Positions 31,177 through 32,408 of a DNA stretch of 32,408 bases are shown one piece after another. How positions within the stretch are numbered: position 1 is the stretch's first letter; each line of letters starts with the position of its first letter. The stretch is from contig APKF01000069.1 in NCBI GenBank assembly GCA_000353875.1, positions 1 through 32,408 on the forward strand, written 5' to 3'. A model generated the notes under the pieces. It had not been told where the DNA came from, searched no databases, and saw nothing but the letters and a program-made list of their open reading frames with translations. This DNA is from Candidatus Caldatribacterium californiense OP9-cSCG. Its GTDB lineage: Bacteria; Atribacterota; Atribacteria; Atribacterales; Caldatribacteriaceae. Position numbers and translations under genes: made by a program.

Positions 31177-32275
31177 TCCGTTTCAGCCCCCGTTTTTTCT
31201 CCTGTTTTCTCCGTTCGAGAACATCCACAAAGGCCTCCACCCTGGTGACGAGCCCTGCCTCTCCTGAGTGCTCGTCGATGGCCAGGTGGAGCACCGGAAG
31301 GTCGAGGTCCCGGCTCACCGCCTGGAGCACCCCTTTGGCCACAATCTCTGGCATGCAGGTGAAAGGATACAGGTGCACCACCCCGTCAAAGCCCTCTCGG
31401 GCATAGCGGATGGCGCTCCCCACGCTGTCGATGCCCTCTCCCCCCACAAACCGCCTGAGGTAGGGTTTGGCAAGTTCCCAGGCTTCGAGTTTCTCCCGGG
31501 AGCGGGTGAGGGGCCGAAAGGTGTGGAGAACGTACTCCACCGTTGAAACCGAGTTGTGGACGTAGACTCCAAGGTCGCCAAGGAGCTTCTCCACGTTGAA
31601 GTTCACCCGCGTCTCCTGGGCGATGTACACCTCCCCGACAATCCCCACCTTCAGGAAGTCTTTTCTCCCATTCCGGGGGAGGGCATTGAGTTTCTCCAGG
31701 GCGTCTGTTTTGAGCGCCTCGAGTTCTCCGAAAGTCTTTACTTGTCGCAGGGCTTCAATGGTTCCATCGATGACCCGGTCGAGTTCCTGAGGGTCCCTCA
31801 CCTGGCAGCGCAGTGCCCGCCGGTGGGTTTCAAGTTCTTCGGTGAAGCGCAGCACCGCAAAGCTCAGACGAGCAACCCGGACGATTTCGGGCAGGAACAG
31901 CCGTCCCCCCGTCATGGCCCGGAGGGCCGAGAGAAACGACCACACCCCATACCGGGGATGGTCTAAAAGGACAAACCGCACCCTGTACCCCAGATCTTCA
32001 AGAATGATTCGCTGGATCTGCCCGTAGTATCCGAAGCGACACGGCCCCACGCCCCCAACCATGAAGATGGTGTCGGCCCCCTGCTCAATTGCCTCGATGA
32101 AGTTGCCCAGGGTCACCTTCAGAGGAAAACAGGCATTTTGGGGCGCGAGTTTCACCCCGATTTCGATGGTCTTCTGGGTGATTGGCGGAGGCGGAACGAT
32201 CTCAATCCCCAGACTGGGGTAGAGAATACCCAGGGCTACGTCAAGGTGCAGAAGGTGTGGGAAGGTGGCTCGCAT
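31154..32275 (-). CDS. 2-hydroxyacyl-CoA dehydratase-type protein (COG3580/COG3581-like)
   Basis: This 373-residue protein belongs to the acyl-CoA dehydratase activase-related group. It contains NACFPLKVTLGNFIEA (about 47-62) with a cluster-binding cysteine, GGVGPCRFGYYGQIQ (about 74-88) with a second, and a late FTCMPEIVAKG with a third. It ends with the conserved AIDEHSGEAGLVTRVEAFVD. In related genomes such proteins can be fused to the activase into very long proteins; here they are separate. Start ATG 32275, with GGAGG about 11 bases upstream. The substrate is unknown. Confidence 0.85.
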   Translation of the reverse strand: MRATFPHLLHLDVALGILYPSLGIEIVPPPPITQKTIEIGVKLAPQNACFPLKVTLGNFIEAIEQGADTIFMVGGVGPCRFGYYGQIQRIILEDLGYRVRFVLLDHPRYGVWSFLSALRAMTGGRLFLPEIVRVARLSFAVLRFTEELETHRRALRCQVRDPQELDRVIDGTIEALRQVKTFGELEALKTDALEKLNALPRNGRKDFLKVGIVGEVYIAQETRVNFNVEKLLGDLGVYVHNSVSTVEYVLHTFRPLTRSREKLEAWELAKPYLRRFVGGEGIDSVGSAIRYAREGFDGVVHLYPFTCMPEIVAKGVLQAVSRDLDLPVLHLAIDEHSGEAGLVTRVEAFVDVLERRKQEKKRGLKRNGSLSRS

Positions 32276-32408
32276 AGTGGGCGTTCCTCCACTCCATCAT
32301 GTCCACAAAGGCCTCAAGGCGCGTCACGAGTCCTGCTTCCCCAGTGTGCTCGTCAATTTCCAGACGCAGGTAGGGGAAGGATTGTTTCTCCCGCTTGATG
32401 TACCGTTC
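32241..32408 (-). CDS. Second dehydratase-family protein (C-terminal 55 residues only, runs off the edge)
   Basis: Only the end of this gene is in the window: 55 codons from the right edge to TGA at 32243-32241. It carries EIDEHTGEAGLVTRLEAFVD, nearly identical to the end of the next gene downstream, so it is a tandem paralogue or partner of the same family. It overlaps the neighbour's start by 35 bases, which suggests translational coupling. The 5' part lies outside. Confidence 0.8.
   Translation of the reverse strand, partial: ERYIKREKQSFPYLRLEIDEHTGEAGLVTRLEAFVDMMEWRNAHYASHLPTPSAP

Noticed and set aside
1-32408. CRISPR repeat array
   Set aside because: No regularly spaced direct repeats were seen anywhere in the window, and cas1, cas2, cas6 and cas10 are also absent.

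Overview
The window looks like a chromosomal segment of a moderately GC-rich, anaerobic, probably thermophilic bacterium with an outer membrane. Pointers are a complete Rnf ferredoxin:NAD+ oxidoreductase operon, a TM1266-type iron-only hydrogenase regulator, a 2-hydroxyacyl-CoA dehydratase activase cluster, a type III CRISPR effector operon, and an LptD/OstA-like outer-membrane protein. The combination would suit Atribacterota (Caldatribacterium-like) or a neighbouring diderm lineage, but that placement is inference from gene content only.

Region 1 (1-6267, plus strand) is the downstream part of a type III (III-D-like) CRISPR effector operon: the C-terminal part of Csx10, a helical small-subunit candidate, two Csm3-like RAMP proteins, a Csx19-like protein, a Csm5/TIGR03986-like RAMP, a second small helical protein, a Csx1-type CARF-HEPN RNase carrying a Csx3-like C-terminal segment, and a tiny DnaJ-type zinc-knuckle protein. 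Genes overlap or abut, so they are probably co-translated. No repeat array, cas1, cas2, cas6 or cas10 lies inside the window; cas10 is expected upstream.

Region 2 (6268-13415) is an accessory island with a different texture: a MoxR-type AAA+ ATPase and a metallopeptidase/VWA (DUF2201) partner, followed by small orphan genes. Several show reading-frame breaks, including a Gp88-like phage-family gene split at its conserved RIHVSGD motif. It ends in a 681-bp non-coding stretch with a minus-strand relic ORF that has an in-frame stop, a clear sigma-70 promoter and a 12-bp inverted repeat. It reads like a partly decayed mobile or phage-derived conflict module next to the CRISPR operon.

Region 3 (13416-23900, minus strand) is one long tightly packed operon: URO-D-family protein, TrkH/KtrB potassium transporter, biotin carboxylase, rnfC-D-G-E-A-B, FGGY sugar kinase and the TM1266-type regulator. 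It couples ferredoxin/NADH redox energy to an ion gradient, with potassium uptake and a carboxylase subunit in the same transcription unit.

Region 4 (23901-24737, plus strand) is a divergently transcribed pair, a small winged-helix protein and CheW. Divergent extended -10 promoters lie between it and region 3. Region 5 (24734 to the right edge, minus strand) is a second long operon. In transcription order it holds two tandem CoA-dehydratase-type proteins, their activase, a REC-GGDEF diguanylate cyclase, two secreted proteins of unknown function, an LptD/OstA-like protein and a TrkA-domain potassium channel.
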